From assembly GCA_039816955.1 (NCBI GenBank), contig JBCBWU010000143.1:1-18251 (forward strand): a DNA stretch of 18,251 nucleotides, given 5' to 3'. This document shows, piece after piece, positions 1 through 8,200 of this stretch. The notes beneath the pieces were generated by a model that worked only from the letters and a program-made list of their open reading frames with translations, searched no databases and was not told the DNA's origin. The stretch is from Lewinella sp039816955 (GTDB lineage Bacteria > Bacteroidota > Bacteroidia > Chitinophagales > Saprospiraceae). Position numbers and translations under genes: made by a program. Each line of letters starts with the position of its first letter. Position 1 is the stretch's first letter.

Positions 1-3
1 TTT

Positions 4-105
4 TTAGCCTGACGCCAGGTTTACAAATCCTTGATAATCAGGAAGCATGCATTTCTTTCCCAAATTAAATTCCCAAACATGCTCTAAGTGTTGGTCCAAA
101 TTCAT
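4..105 (-). CDS. Doubtful small ORF, 33 aa
   Basis: An ATG at 105 opens a 33-codon frame ending in TAA at 4-6, starting 23 bases after the stop codon of the membrane-protein gene and on the same strand. The peptide begins MNLDQHLEHVWEFN and has no signal peptide, membrane helix or motif that I recognise. There is no Shine-Dalgarno sequence upstream, but that says little in this lineage. It could be a short translated peptide co-transcribed with its neighbour, the remnant of a longer gene, or chance. The frame is closed inside the window, so it is not simply the start of a longer gene that runs off the edge. Confidence 0.2.
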   Translation of the reverse strand: MNLDQHLEHVWEFNLGKKCMLPDYQGFVNLASG

Positions 106-128
106 ATCAATTTGTGTTAGTCCACTAT

Positions 129-647
129 CTACACTTGTGTCAATTGAATCAATAGCGGCCAGTCTCCCTTGCAGACCAAACAGTAATCAGTGGGCTGCTC
201 AATACGCGGACCTGGGGGGAGTTGGTGTAGTGATCCTGGAGGACTGATTAGCAAGCAAGGAAAGTCCTGGCCGACAATTCGTAAAGCGGGGGGATTTCGA
301 TCGGGAAGCCATGAAATCTCAAGCTCCTGCAGCGTCTGCTGTAGATAGAATCCTCGATCATTGAGTAGTTCCAGGAAGCTATCCGTTAGAATAAGCTGCA
401 CGCTGTTGCTGCGGGTAATTTTCTTCTTGTTAAAGATGTAGGTGTTGATGAGTACCAGCAGGAGTAGACAAAGTAAAAGGAGGAAATTCTCATCTCTCAG
501 TAGAAAAACATTGTACAATATCATTCCTCCTAAAAGAAATGGTAGCAGAAAGAGTCCATAAAAGTTGAACGCCAAACTTTGTGCTAATGCCGCGGAGTTG
601 GGCATTAGTTCAAAACGGTGGATAGTTGCTATTGTGGAATCCTTCAT
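129..647 (-). CDS. Hypothetical two-helix membrane protein
   Basis: This encodes 172 residues from the ATG at 647; a GTG at 671 would add eight residues and cannot be excluded. Two hydrophobic segments are clear: one around NFYGLFLLPFLLGGMILYNV and one rich in leucine around LLLLCLLLLVLINTYIF. A basic NKKK patch follows the second, so the soluble C-terminal half probably lies in the cytoplasm. That half alternates hydrophobic and polar residues (VQLILTDSFLELL, then PALRIVGQDFPCLLI), as in a beta-rich fold. The layout of a helical hairpin plus a small beta domain resembles bacterial PH-like/YcxB-type membrane proteins, but this is only a resemblance of architecture. The function is unknown. 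The gene lies about 280 bp downstream of the first sensor gene on the same strand and probably has its own promoter. Confidence 0.7.
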   Translation of the reverse strand: MKDSTIATIHRFELMPNSAALAQSLAFNFYGLFLLPFLLGGMILYNVFLLRDENFLLLLCLLLLVLINTYIFNKKKITRSNSVQLILTDSFLELLNDRGFYLQQTLQELEISWLPDRNPPALRIVGQDFPCLLISPPGSLHQLPPGPRIEQPTDYCLVCKGDWPLLIQLTQV

Positions 648-926
648 AACGTGATCATATGATTTGAACACGCCACAAGGATAGGTGTAAACAGCTATTC
701 GAAACTGGTAGAAACCTTATCGAAACTGGAAAAAAGGAGGGGAATTCGTGCTCGAAACGAGAAATTTCTAGTTTCAAGTGGGAGGTAGTGACTATTTCAC
801 TTGGCGCTTTCGCTAAAAATGTAGTGGCGTGTTTTTGATTCTTTTCGTTTACAGGGGAGCTATGCTCAGCTTAGTTGAGGTATATGGACGTACTATTCTT
901 CATTTTCGACGAACGGTGGTCCCCAT
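648..926. other. Intergenic region with repeated GAAAC motifs
   Basis: This gap lies between the stop of the first sensor gene and the start of the small membrane-protein gene, both on the minus strand, so it should hold the latter's promoter. I found no convincing TTTG/TAnnTTTG promoter of the Bacteroidota type. What stands out is a run of GAAAC pentamers at 701, 711, 722 and 754, the last being the left half of a 22-bp dyad. The stretch 790-926 shows nothing I can name. Confidence 0.4.
754..775. repeat. 22-bp near-perfect palindrome (GAAAC...GTTTC)
   Basis: The 22 bases from 754 to 775 read almost identically on both strands; only one symmetric pair of positions breaks the dyad (20 of 22 bases match). 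The ends are GAAAC and GTTTC and the centre is AGAAATTTCT. With no loop it looks more like a dimeric protein-binding site than a terminator. It lies about 110 bp upstream of the start of the membrane-protein gene. Confidence 0.45.
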
Positions 927-3900
927 TTACTTCAACTCCTGGATGGGCTTAATGCCAAACGCTTCTTGGTAGAGCTTGTTGAAATGATAGTGGTTTTCAA
1001 AGCCAATTTGGGACATGGCCTCTTGCACCGTCTGTACTTCACCACTTTTCAAAATTTCGCGCGCTTTATCCAGTCGAATACTCCGCTGGTATTGCTTTGG
1101 ACTTAAGCCTGTGATCGCTTTGAGTTTTTGCTGTAGCCTGCGGTAGGATATATGTAATTCCTCAGCGGCGGACGTAAGTTTGTAGTCTCTGGTGGTGAGG
1201 TTGCTACTGATAATCTCCTCCAGGGTCTGGAGCCATTCCAAATCTATGACTTCCATTACGGGTACCAGCGGTGCCCCCTCTTGTGCCTGCTCCGGGCGTA
1301 CTCTATTCGTGCTGTTTTTAATCAAATTACCTACCCTTGCACTTAACTCTGCCGCTTGGAAGGGTTTGGTCAAGTAGTCATCAACGCCAATGCGGAGTGC
1401 TTCGAGCTTGACGTCCATGCGTTGCTGGGCGGTGAGCATAATGGTGGGGATATGTCTGAGCTTATCGTCTTGCTTAAGCTTTTGTAGGAGTTCCAGGCCA
1501 TTCATTACTGGCATCATGATATCTGACACGATCAGAGCCGGCGTCGGTTGCTGAGTGAGCCATTCAAGCGCCTCTTGGCCATTTCCGGCCGTTTCTATCC
1601 GATATTTTTCTTGTAAAATCATACGTATGTACTGCTGCAGATCAGGGTTGTCTTCAACGACTAAAACGCGGGGTCGGAAGCTCGTGTAAACCTTGGAGGG
1701 TAGCGCTACCTCTTCTATGGTATCATCTGATACCACGCTAGGCGTTTCCTGGGTAATGTCGGTGGAGGATTCAACGTAGGGTAGTGCTAGAAAAAACGTG
1801 CTACCACTTGGGGCCGTCGCACCAATGGGCTTACTGATCGCCCAAACGCTTCCTCCCAGCGCTTTGGCCAATTCACGGCATAAGGCCAGACCAATGCCAG
1901 TACCCTCATGCTGTTTTGTACGTTCGGATTGGTAAAAACGCTCGAATATTTTTGACAGATCTTCCGGTGCAATACCGGGCCCGGTATCTGCTACACTAAT
2001 GATCAATTTTTTATGGTCCCTTTTGATCTGACAGTTTATATCCCCGCCTTCGGGTGTGAATTTTAGCGCGTTGCTGAGAAAGTTGGAGACGATCTTTTCG
2101 ACTTTATCAGCATCAAGCATCACCTGGATTTTATCGTCCAGTTGAAATGTAAACAAGAGCTGAATACCCTTAAGCTGGGCGGCGCTTTCAAAACTTGATA
2201 AGATCGTTCTGAAAAAGGGAAAAAGCACGGTTGGTTGTTGTTCTATCTTTAGGCGATTGGCGTCGAGGCGGGAAAGATCGAGTAACTCATTGATGCGCTT
2301 AAGAAGCTTTTTGCCATTTTGCCGCATCAACTGCAGAAAAGTATGGGCTCGGGTAGATTGATTGTTCGCTTCCAGTAACTGGTCAATTGGGGCGAGTAGT
2401 AGCGTAAGCGGAGTCCGTAGCTCGTGTGATATATTGGCAAAGAACCTGGATTTTATTTCATCCAGGGCCTGTAGTTCTTCGGCCTGCTGGGCAATCTTGG
2501 CTGTGCGCTCACTTACCAATACCTGAAGCTCTCGTCGGCGCTCTTCCAATTGACGGACTCGCCAATAGTAGATTTGCGTAATGGTGATAATGGTCAACAG
2601 GAGGATCAAAGCGATAAACCACCAGCGATAATAAATGGGAGCCAATACTACTAGCGGGAGGACCAGTTCTTGGGTTGAGGTACGGTTGTCACTACTCCTT
2701 CCTTGTACCCGTAGGGTATATTTGCCGTAGGGCAAACCACTAATCTCAATCACATTGCCCTGGATTTTTTGATAGTCTTCAAACAAGCCTTCAATTTTGT
2801 AGGCAAAACGTTGCCGGTCGGCGTCAAAGTAGTCCAACATGGATACGTTCAGGCGAAAGAAACGATCATTGGGTTGTAAGACAATGGAAGAAATGGAGTT
2901 GGGATTGCGATCTACAATTTGCTCGCTTTGACCTTCGTAGAGTGAGAATTCACTGGTGTAAACGGGATTGTTATAGCTTTCAAATTTTATGACCTGATGA
3001 GGATCGAAGCCTACGACTCCGTCGATTGAGCCAAAATAGATTTTGCCTTTTTTATCCTGGAAGTAGGAGATACGATTGAATTCCAGTTTGGCCAGCCCGT
3101 CTTCTTCTAAAAAGACCTGGATATTCTCCGTTTTTTTATCAAAACAGGAAATGCCATTCAGTGAACTGATCCAGAGTCGATCTTGCTGATCCTCAATGAT
3201 GGCGTATAGGACATTCGAGGATAGCTTGTCGTCGGTGGTATACTGCCTGAAGTTTTTGATGCCAAGTTGGTCATCTAACTCAAAGCGTAGCAGACCGTCG
3301 GCGTTGGTAGCCACCCAGTAAACGCCATCTTCATCCTTATGTAAGTGATGAACATCATCAAGCGGCAAGCGATAAGGAGCTTCTGCGGAAGACCAGTAGC
3401 GGCGCTGTACGCCTTCGTTCTTGTGCAGATTATAAAGGCCACTATTGGTAACCGCCCAGATGTAATTGCCATCTTCCAAGAGATGCATGACGCGGCTGGT
3501 AGCTAGTTCGGTATGACCGTTGAAGTGGGTGTAGGGACGTAAGATGCTATCCCCTTGAGTTTTCAAGGCGATACCGTTATTCCATAGGCCAGCCCACCAA
3601 TTTTGCTTCCTATCTCGTAGAATAGACCATACCGCATTATTTTCCGTCATTGGGATGTGGTCCTTAACCGAAAGGTCTGTGACGTCAATTTCGAATATGC
3701 CTTGGCCTCCGCCTAGCCATAATTCCTCCTTGTTTTGGGCAAAGGTGCTTTGGATGGGCTCCACCTCCGAAATACTATTGAGTTCCTGAGGTTGATTGAG
3801 TTCTACGTAGGAGTTTTGAGCGAATAAGTATTGATCATTCGCCCATAGCCCTCTGGCCGCTATACCCGACGCATACGGAGTGAAAACGGGTTCTGATAGC

Positions 3901-4889
3901 TTCAGTAAGCGTAGGCCTTTGAGCGAACGTTGCCAATAGATTCCATTATTGTCAATGGCCATAGTGGGTAGAAAAGTACTGTTTCGGTCCTCATCCGCTT
4001 CCGGTACCGGAATTATGCTTTTTGTGGCCAAGTCAATGAGCGAAAAACTGTGATCCGCATATTTCATGTTCAGCACCAGCTGCTTATGATTGGGGTCGTA
4101 GAAAACATACGGCCGCGTGTAGGGATGTCCTTCCGGGGAGGAGATACGCATGATCTCTTCTGTTTGCTCCTCCAGTACTTTTATGATGACGACTTCCCGG
4201 GAAATGTCGTTGAAGTAGGCAAACCAGTCTTCCTCTTCCCGATAGTTATGGATCAAATAACATTGATGATCTAGGGCAAAGGATTTCAGCAATTCGTTAT
4301 TATCTAGTGCATATTTGCGCCAACCTTGTCCCTCGGTGTGCGCCCAGAGTCCATCCTTTTTGGCGTGTACTGACCCCACACCTTTGAGGTGAGGCAGGTG
4401 TTTGAAACCAGAAGTCGGGTGATAGTAGTAGTACTCCTCCGTACTAATTTGCCGCATGTATACGCCTCCATCAAGGCCCTGCCAAAATTGCCCGATTGGC
4501 GGTTTGAAAGGGACACCATCCGGAAACTTTTCGGCCAACGAAAGGACCTCAAAAGTCTTGCGGTGCATCAGATCTACGTGGTTACCATCGGTAAACCAAA
4601 AGTAACCTTCGGCATCTTCCACCATTTGACTCGCGCGGGGTACGCCCCGGAGTCGAGTATTGGACTTCGTAAACCATTTGAAGGTGTGTCCATCGTAGCG
4701 GGCAACGCCATCCAAAGTCCGCAACCAGATGAAGCCGTCTTCATCCTGGTACACAAAGAATACCCGGTTGCTGAGCAGGCCATCAGCGGCGGTGATTTCA
4801 TAAGTGCTGTGGATGTAGTCTTGGCTAAGGACAGGACTACACAAGCATAAACAGTAAGCCAGAATAAGGTGAAAAATGGGCTTCAGCAT
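927..4889 (-). CDS. Hybrid two-component system sensor/AraC regulator (HTCS), copy 1
   Basis: This is a 1320-residue one-chain sensor, kinase and transcription factor. An N-terminal signal peptide (about 1-22, ending VLSQ) leads to a periplasmic propeller of Reg_prop repeats (about 25-650; repeats such as DEDGFIWLRTLDGVARYDG and DRLWISSLNGISCFD). A Y_Y_Y domain (about 675-750) and one membrane helix (about 754-776, YYRWWFIALILLL) follow. The cytoplasmic part has a coiled coil, HisKA with H822 in SHELRTPL, HATPase_c (N box SNFLSNALKF, G1 DTGPGIAPED, G2 GTGIGLA near 996), a receiver (about 1072-1190, acceptor D1123 in SDIMMP, lysine in TKPF) and an AraC HTH (about 1215-1320). All catalytic motifs are intact. 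By family knowledge, ligand binding in the periplasm drives autophosphorylation and phosphotransfer, and the HTH binds promoters, often of glycan-use genes. The length is normal for the family. The start is the only ATG that gives a complete signal peptide. The ligand and targets are unknown. Confidence 0.96.
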   Translation of the reverse strand: MLKPIFHLILAYCLCLCSPVLSQDYIHSTYEITAADGLLSNRVFFVYQDEDGFIWLRTLDGVARYDGHTFKWFTKSNTRLRGVPRASQMVEDAEGYFWFTDGNHVDLMHRKTFEVLSLAEKFPDGVPFKPPIGQFWQGLDGGVYMRQISTEEYYYYHPTSGFKHLPHLKGVGSVHAKKDGLWAHTEGQGWRKYALDNNELLKSFALDHQCYLIHNYREEEDWFAYFNDISREVVIIKVLEEQTEEIMRISSPEGHPYTRPYVFYDPNHKQLVLNMKYADHSFSLIDLATKSIIPVPEADEDRNSTFLPTMAIDNNGIYWQRSLKGLRLLKLSEPVFTPYASGIAARGLWANDQYLFAQNSYVELNQPQELNSISEVEPIQSTFAQNKEELWLGGGQGIFEIDVTDLSVKDHIPMTENNAVWSILRDRKQNWWAGLWNNGIALKTQGDSILRPYTHFNGHTELATSRVMHLLEDGNYIWAVTNSGLYNLHKNEGVQRRYWSSAEAPYRLPLDDVHHLHKDEDGVYWVATNADGLLRFELDDQLGIKNFRQYTTDDKLSSNVLYAIIEDQQDRLWISSLNGISCFDKKTENIQVFLEEDGLAKLEFNRISYFQDKKGKIYFGSIDGVVGFDPHQVIKFESYNNPVYTSEFSLYEGQSEQIVDRNPNSISSIVLQPNDRFFRLNVSMLDYFDADRQRFAYKIEGLFEDYQKIQGNVIEISGLPYGKYTLRVQGRSSDNRTSTQELVLPLVVLAPIYYRWWFIALILLLTIITITQIYYWRVRQLEERRRELQVLVSERTAKIAQQAEELQALDEIKSRFFANISHELRTPLTLLLAPIDQLLEANNQSTRAHTFLQLMRQNGKKLLKRINELLDLSRLDANRLKIEQQPTVLFPFFRTILSSFESAAQLKGIQLLFTFQLDDKIQVMLDADKVEKIVSNFLSNALKFTPEGGDINCQIKRDHKKLIISVADTGPGIAPEDLSKIFERFYQSERTKQHEGTGIGLALCRELAKALGGSVWAISKPIGATAPSGSTFFLALPYVESSTDITQETPSVVSDDTIEEVALPSKVYTSFRPRVLVVEDNPDLQQYIRMILQEKYRIETAGNGQEALEWLTQQPTPALIVSDIMMPVMNGLELLQKLKQDDKLRHIPTIMLTAQQRMDVKLEALRIGVDDYLTKPFQAAELSARVGNLIKNSTNRVRPEQAQEGAPLVPVMEVIDLEWLQTLEEIISSNLTTRDYKLTSAAEELHISYRRLQQKLKAITGLSPKQYQRSIRLDKAREILKSGEVQTVQEAMSQIGFENHYHFNKLYQEAFGIKPIQELK

Positions 4890-4907
4890 CGTGCTTTGCC
4901 GGCTAAT

Positions 4908-4960
4908 TATACTGACGTTAAAGTGGTTTGGGAATCCAAACCTACTTTAAGTACAGTATA
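4908..4960. repeat. 53-bp near-palindrome P1 (hairpin 1)
   Basis: The element starts TATACTG and ends CAGTATA. Its inner arms are 4918-4931 and 4936-4950 around a 4-base loop (GAAT). The arms pair fully except for one bulged base, with the core AAGTGGTTTGG against CCAAACC-T-ACTT. The outer ends TATACTG/CAGTATA extend the symmetry to the full 53 bp. It lies 18 bases upstream of the HTCS-1 ATG, so it may fold in the 5' leader of that mRNA. Confidence 0.75.
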
Positions 4961-5011
4961 TACTGACCGAAGTGGTTTGGGGAAATCCCAAACCACTTCG
5001 CGTCAAGTATA
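4959..5011. repeat. 53-bp near-palindrome P2 (hairpin 2)
   Basis: This is a second copy of the same element, also 53 bp and overlapping P1 by the shared TA at 4959-4960. The inner arms 4968-4981 and 4987-5000 are a perfect 14-bp inverted repeat (CGAAGTGGTTTGGG) around the loop GAAAT. The outer ends TATACTGAC and GTCAAGTATA pair with one extra base. The two copies share the 12-mer AAGTGGTTTGGG in direct orientation (4921 and 4970). Confidence 0.8.
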
Positions 5012-5165
5012 GTTTCGGGATATACCAATTTGTTGCAATATATAACGACGAATTAGCTCACTAAGCACATGTCTATGGAGTGATAGTTTTGGAAAAAGTC
5101 GGATATGAGTCTCCAATGTTAACTATGGCCGAGTAGCAATGCAGAATGAATACCCCACCTCCGCA

Positions 5166-5221
5166 ACGCACATCTGACATCCTACACCATACATCTTACA
5201 CCGTACATCCAACACCGTACA
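5166..5221 (-). repeat. Array of eight degenerate heptamers (TGTRNGR-like)
   Basis: Read on the minus strand, eight consecutive 7-base units each start TGT: TGTACGG, TGTTGGA, TGTACGG, TGTAAGA, TGTATGG, TGTAGGA, TGTCAGA, TGTGCGT. On the plus strand the same array shows three 14-bp units CATCYWACACCRTA at 5178-5219. It begins one base after the TGA stop of HTCS copy 2. It resembles short tandem heptamer repeats known from other bacteria; no coding role is evident. Confidence 0.75.
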
Positions 5222-5222
5222 T

Positions 5223-8200
5223 TCACAACTCCTCACTCGGCATCACCCCAAACTCTTCCCGGTATAGTTTAGAAAAATAGTGATGATTATCAAACCCAAG
5301 TTGGTACATAACTTCTGTTACGGTTTGTACCTGTCCACTTTTGAGCAGCTCTCGTGCCTTCGCTAATTTAATGCTACGCTGGTATTGTTTTGGCGTTAGG
5401 CCAGTGATGGCTTTGAGCTTTTGTTGTAGGCGGCGATACGACATATTCATGCTTGAAGCCGCTTCGACTAACTTAAACTTCGGATTAGCTAACTGATCTG
5501 AGATTACTGCTTCCAACTGTTCCAACCAATTCAGATCAGTTGGAGATATATCTACTGTCGGCGTATCATCCACAGTTTCTTCCTCTGTGATAAGCCCTCG
5601 GTTTCTTCGATTTTGGATGAGATTACTGATTCGAACCAGGAGTTCTTCTTCCCTAAAAGGTTTGGTTAAATAATCATCGACCCCAATGCGTAGGGCATCT
5701 AGTTTTACATCACTACTTTGGCGTGCGGTGAGGATAACTATAGGTGTCGACCACCAGTCTTCATTGGCCTTGACGTGTTTTGCAAGCTCCATACCATCCA
5801 TAATTGGCATCATAAGGTCGGAGATGATTAATGCTGGTGGACCATTAGTCTTTAATTGTTCGATGGCAGCTTGCCCGTTTTCTACGGTTATTACCTGATA
5901 CTTGTCGGTGAGTAAAAGAGCGATATAACGGCGTAAATCTGCATTATCCTCTACCACCATGATCTGCGGTCGATCATCGTCGTGATTTACCGTAGTAAAG
6001 GGTTGCTCATCAGGGAGTACGGCCACTGCCGTAGTAGAAGGCATATACTGGTCAAAACTAATATTGGCCGATGTTGCTATGAATGGTAATTGTAAGAAGA
6101 AAGTACTGCCCTGCCCCAATTGGCTAGTTGCCCAAACCTCTCCATTCAGAACTTTGGCCAATTCCTTACACAGGGCCAGTCCAATGCCAGCTCCTACTTG
6201 TTGGTCGGTCTGATTTGTTTGGTAGAAACGGTCGAAAACACGGTCAAGGTCATCAGATGAAATGCCAATTCCGGTATCATTGACACTGAGTAGAATTTGA
6301 TTGGCTTTACGCTCTGCTCGGAGGGTGATCTTTCCATCCTGGGGAGTGAATTTGAGCGCATTACTCAAGTAGTTGGAGATGATCTTCTCTACTTTGTCAC
6401 TATCCAGTTTTAGTTGTAATTGCTCATCGAGTTCATAATCCAGAAGCAGTTGAATGGATTTTAAGTTGGCAGTGCTTTCAAACATGGCCAGGGTCGTTTT
6501 TACCAGTGCATACAGAAAAGTGGGCGTTTCGTTGACATCCAGCTTGTTGGTGTCTAACCGCGATAGGTCCAACAGCTCATTAATACGTTTGAACAGCCTT
6601 TGTCCATTTTGCTGCATGAGCTGGAGAGAGGTATAGTCGCGCTTGTTTTGGAGGTTTCGTTTTAGGATACCTTCCAAAGGGGCCAGGATAAGGGTCAGCG
6701 GCGTACGAAGCTCGTGCGATATGTTGGCGAAGAAGCGCGACTTGACCTGATCTAGTTCTTGTAAACGAGCAGCTTGTCCCTCAATGATACTTTTGTCTCG
6801 CTGGATTTGATTGGTGCGTTCTTGTACTATGAGTTCCAGTTGCCGCCGCCGCTCAGTTAGTTGCTCAATACGCCAATAGTAGAGCCTAACGATAGTGGCT
6901 ACTAACAGTACAAATACCAGCAAGATAAACCACCAGCGATAGTAAATGGGGCTGACTACAATGAGCGGGAGGACTAAATCTTGGGTTGAGTATCGCCGGT
7001 CCGAGCTTTGCCCACGTACTCTGAGCTTGTATTCGCCAAAAGGCAAACCGCTAATTTCAATAGTGTTGCCGTTGATTTGCTGAAAATCGTCATACAGGCC
7101 TTCTATCTGGTAGGCGTAGCGCAAACGACCGACATTGAAAAAGTCGAGCATGGATACGCTCAGGCGGAAAAAGCGATCATCGGGTTGTAAAATGATCTCA
7201 TCGGTTTGGTTGGTGTTGCGCTCTATGAGGCGTTCACTCTCGCCGTCGAAGACAGATAAGGAGGTAATGCAGACAGGAAAGGTATAAGCTCCGTCTTCTT
7301 TAACGTCATCAGGGGTGAACCCAACAACACCGTCAATGCTCCCGAAGTACATGCGTCCGTTCTTATCCTGGAAACAGGAAATGCGATTGAACTCCAATTC
7401 CGTTAGACCATCCTCCTTTGAGAAAACTTGGATATCCGCTGTCTTTTTGTCAAAACAGGAGATACCGTTGAGGGTGCTAATCCAGAGGCGTTCTTTATCA
7501 TCTTCCAGAATGGTGTAAAGAATATTGGAAGACAAGTTGTCATCAGTGGTATATTTTCGATGTTGTTTGACCTTCCCTTCCTGGTCAAGCTCGAAGTGTA
7601 CGAGACCATCGGCATTAGAGGCCACCCAAAATAGTCCATCCTTATCCTTGTGTAGGTAGTGAATATCTTCAAAAGGAAGCCGATAGCCCGCTTCCCCTTC
7701 TGACCAGTAGCGGCGAAGCACGCCTCGGTCTTTATGAATAAAATATAAGCCACTATTGGTGATAGCCCAAAGGAAAGGCCCATCCTCTAGCAGTTGCAGA
7801 ACGCGGCTTGTTTTTAACTGTTGAAAGCCATTATACTGGTCATAAGGCCTAAGGATACTGTCCCGTTTCGTTTTAAGAACTATGCCGTCCTGATACAGAC
7901 CGCCCCACCAATTTTTATCCTGATCTCGCCAGATGGACCATAAACCCTTGGTACTTAATTTGGGGATATGTTCAAGAACGTCCAGGGTAGTGGGGTTAAC
8001 CTGGTAGATCCCTAGACTACCGCCCAACCACAATTGATCTTTTGTAGTGTGTAAGGTACTTTGTAAGCGTTCTAACTCAGGTATCTGATTTACCTCGGTT
8101 GATCTGTCTAAGTCTACGTATCTAAATTGGATAAAGAGCCTGTGGTCATCTGCCCATAGACCGCGAGTAGGGTATCCGTTGGCGTATTGAGAAAAGACCG

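Larger units (their letters stand above)
4890..5222. other. Intergenic region between the tandem HTCS genes
   Basis: This 333-bp gap lies downstream of HTCS copy 2 and upstream of HTCS copy 1. It holds two adjacent long hairpins at 4908-5011, a stretch without recognisable features at about 5012-5165, and a heptamer array at 5166-5221 abutting the HTCS-2 stop. The hairpins have no T-run on the minus strand and lie more than 200 bp past the stop, so they are not typical intrinsic terminators for copy 2. The large gap suggests that the two sensor genes are transcribed separately. Confidence 0.6.

Noticed and set aside
4389..4850. 153-aa plus-strand ORF
   Set aside because: It lies entirely antisense to the strongly supported HTCS-1 propeller and shows no domain, signal or codon pattern of its own.
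4968..5000. Perfect hairpin as an intrinsic terminator for HTCS-2
   Set aside because: No T-tract follows it on the transcribed strand, and it lies more than 200 bp past the stop codon and next to a sister palindrome.
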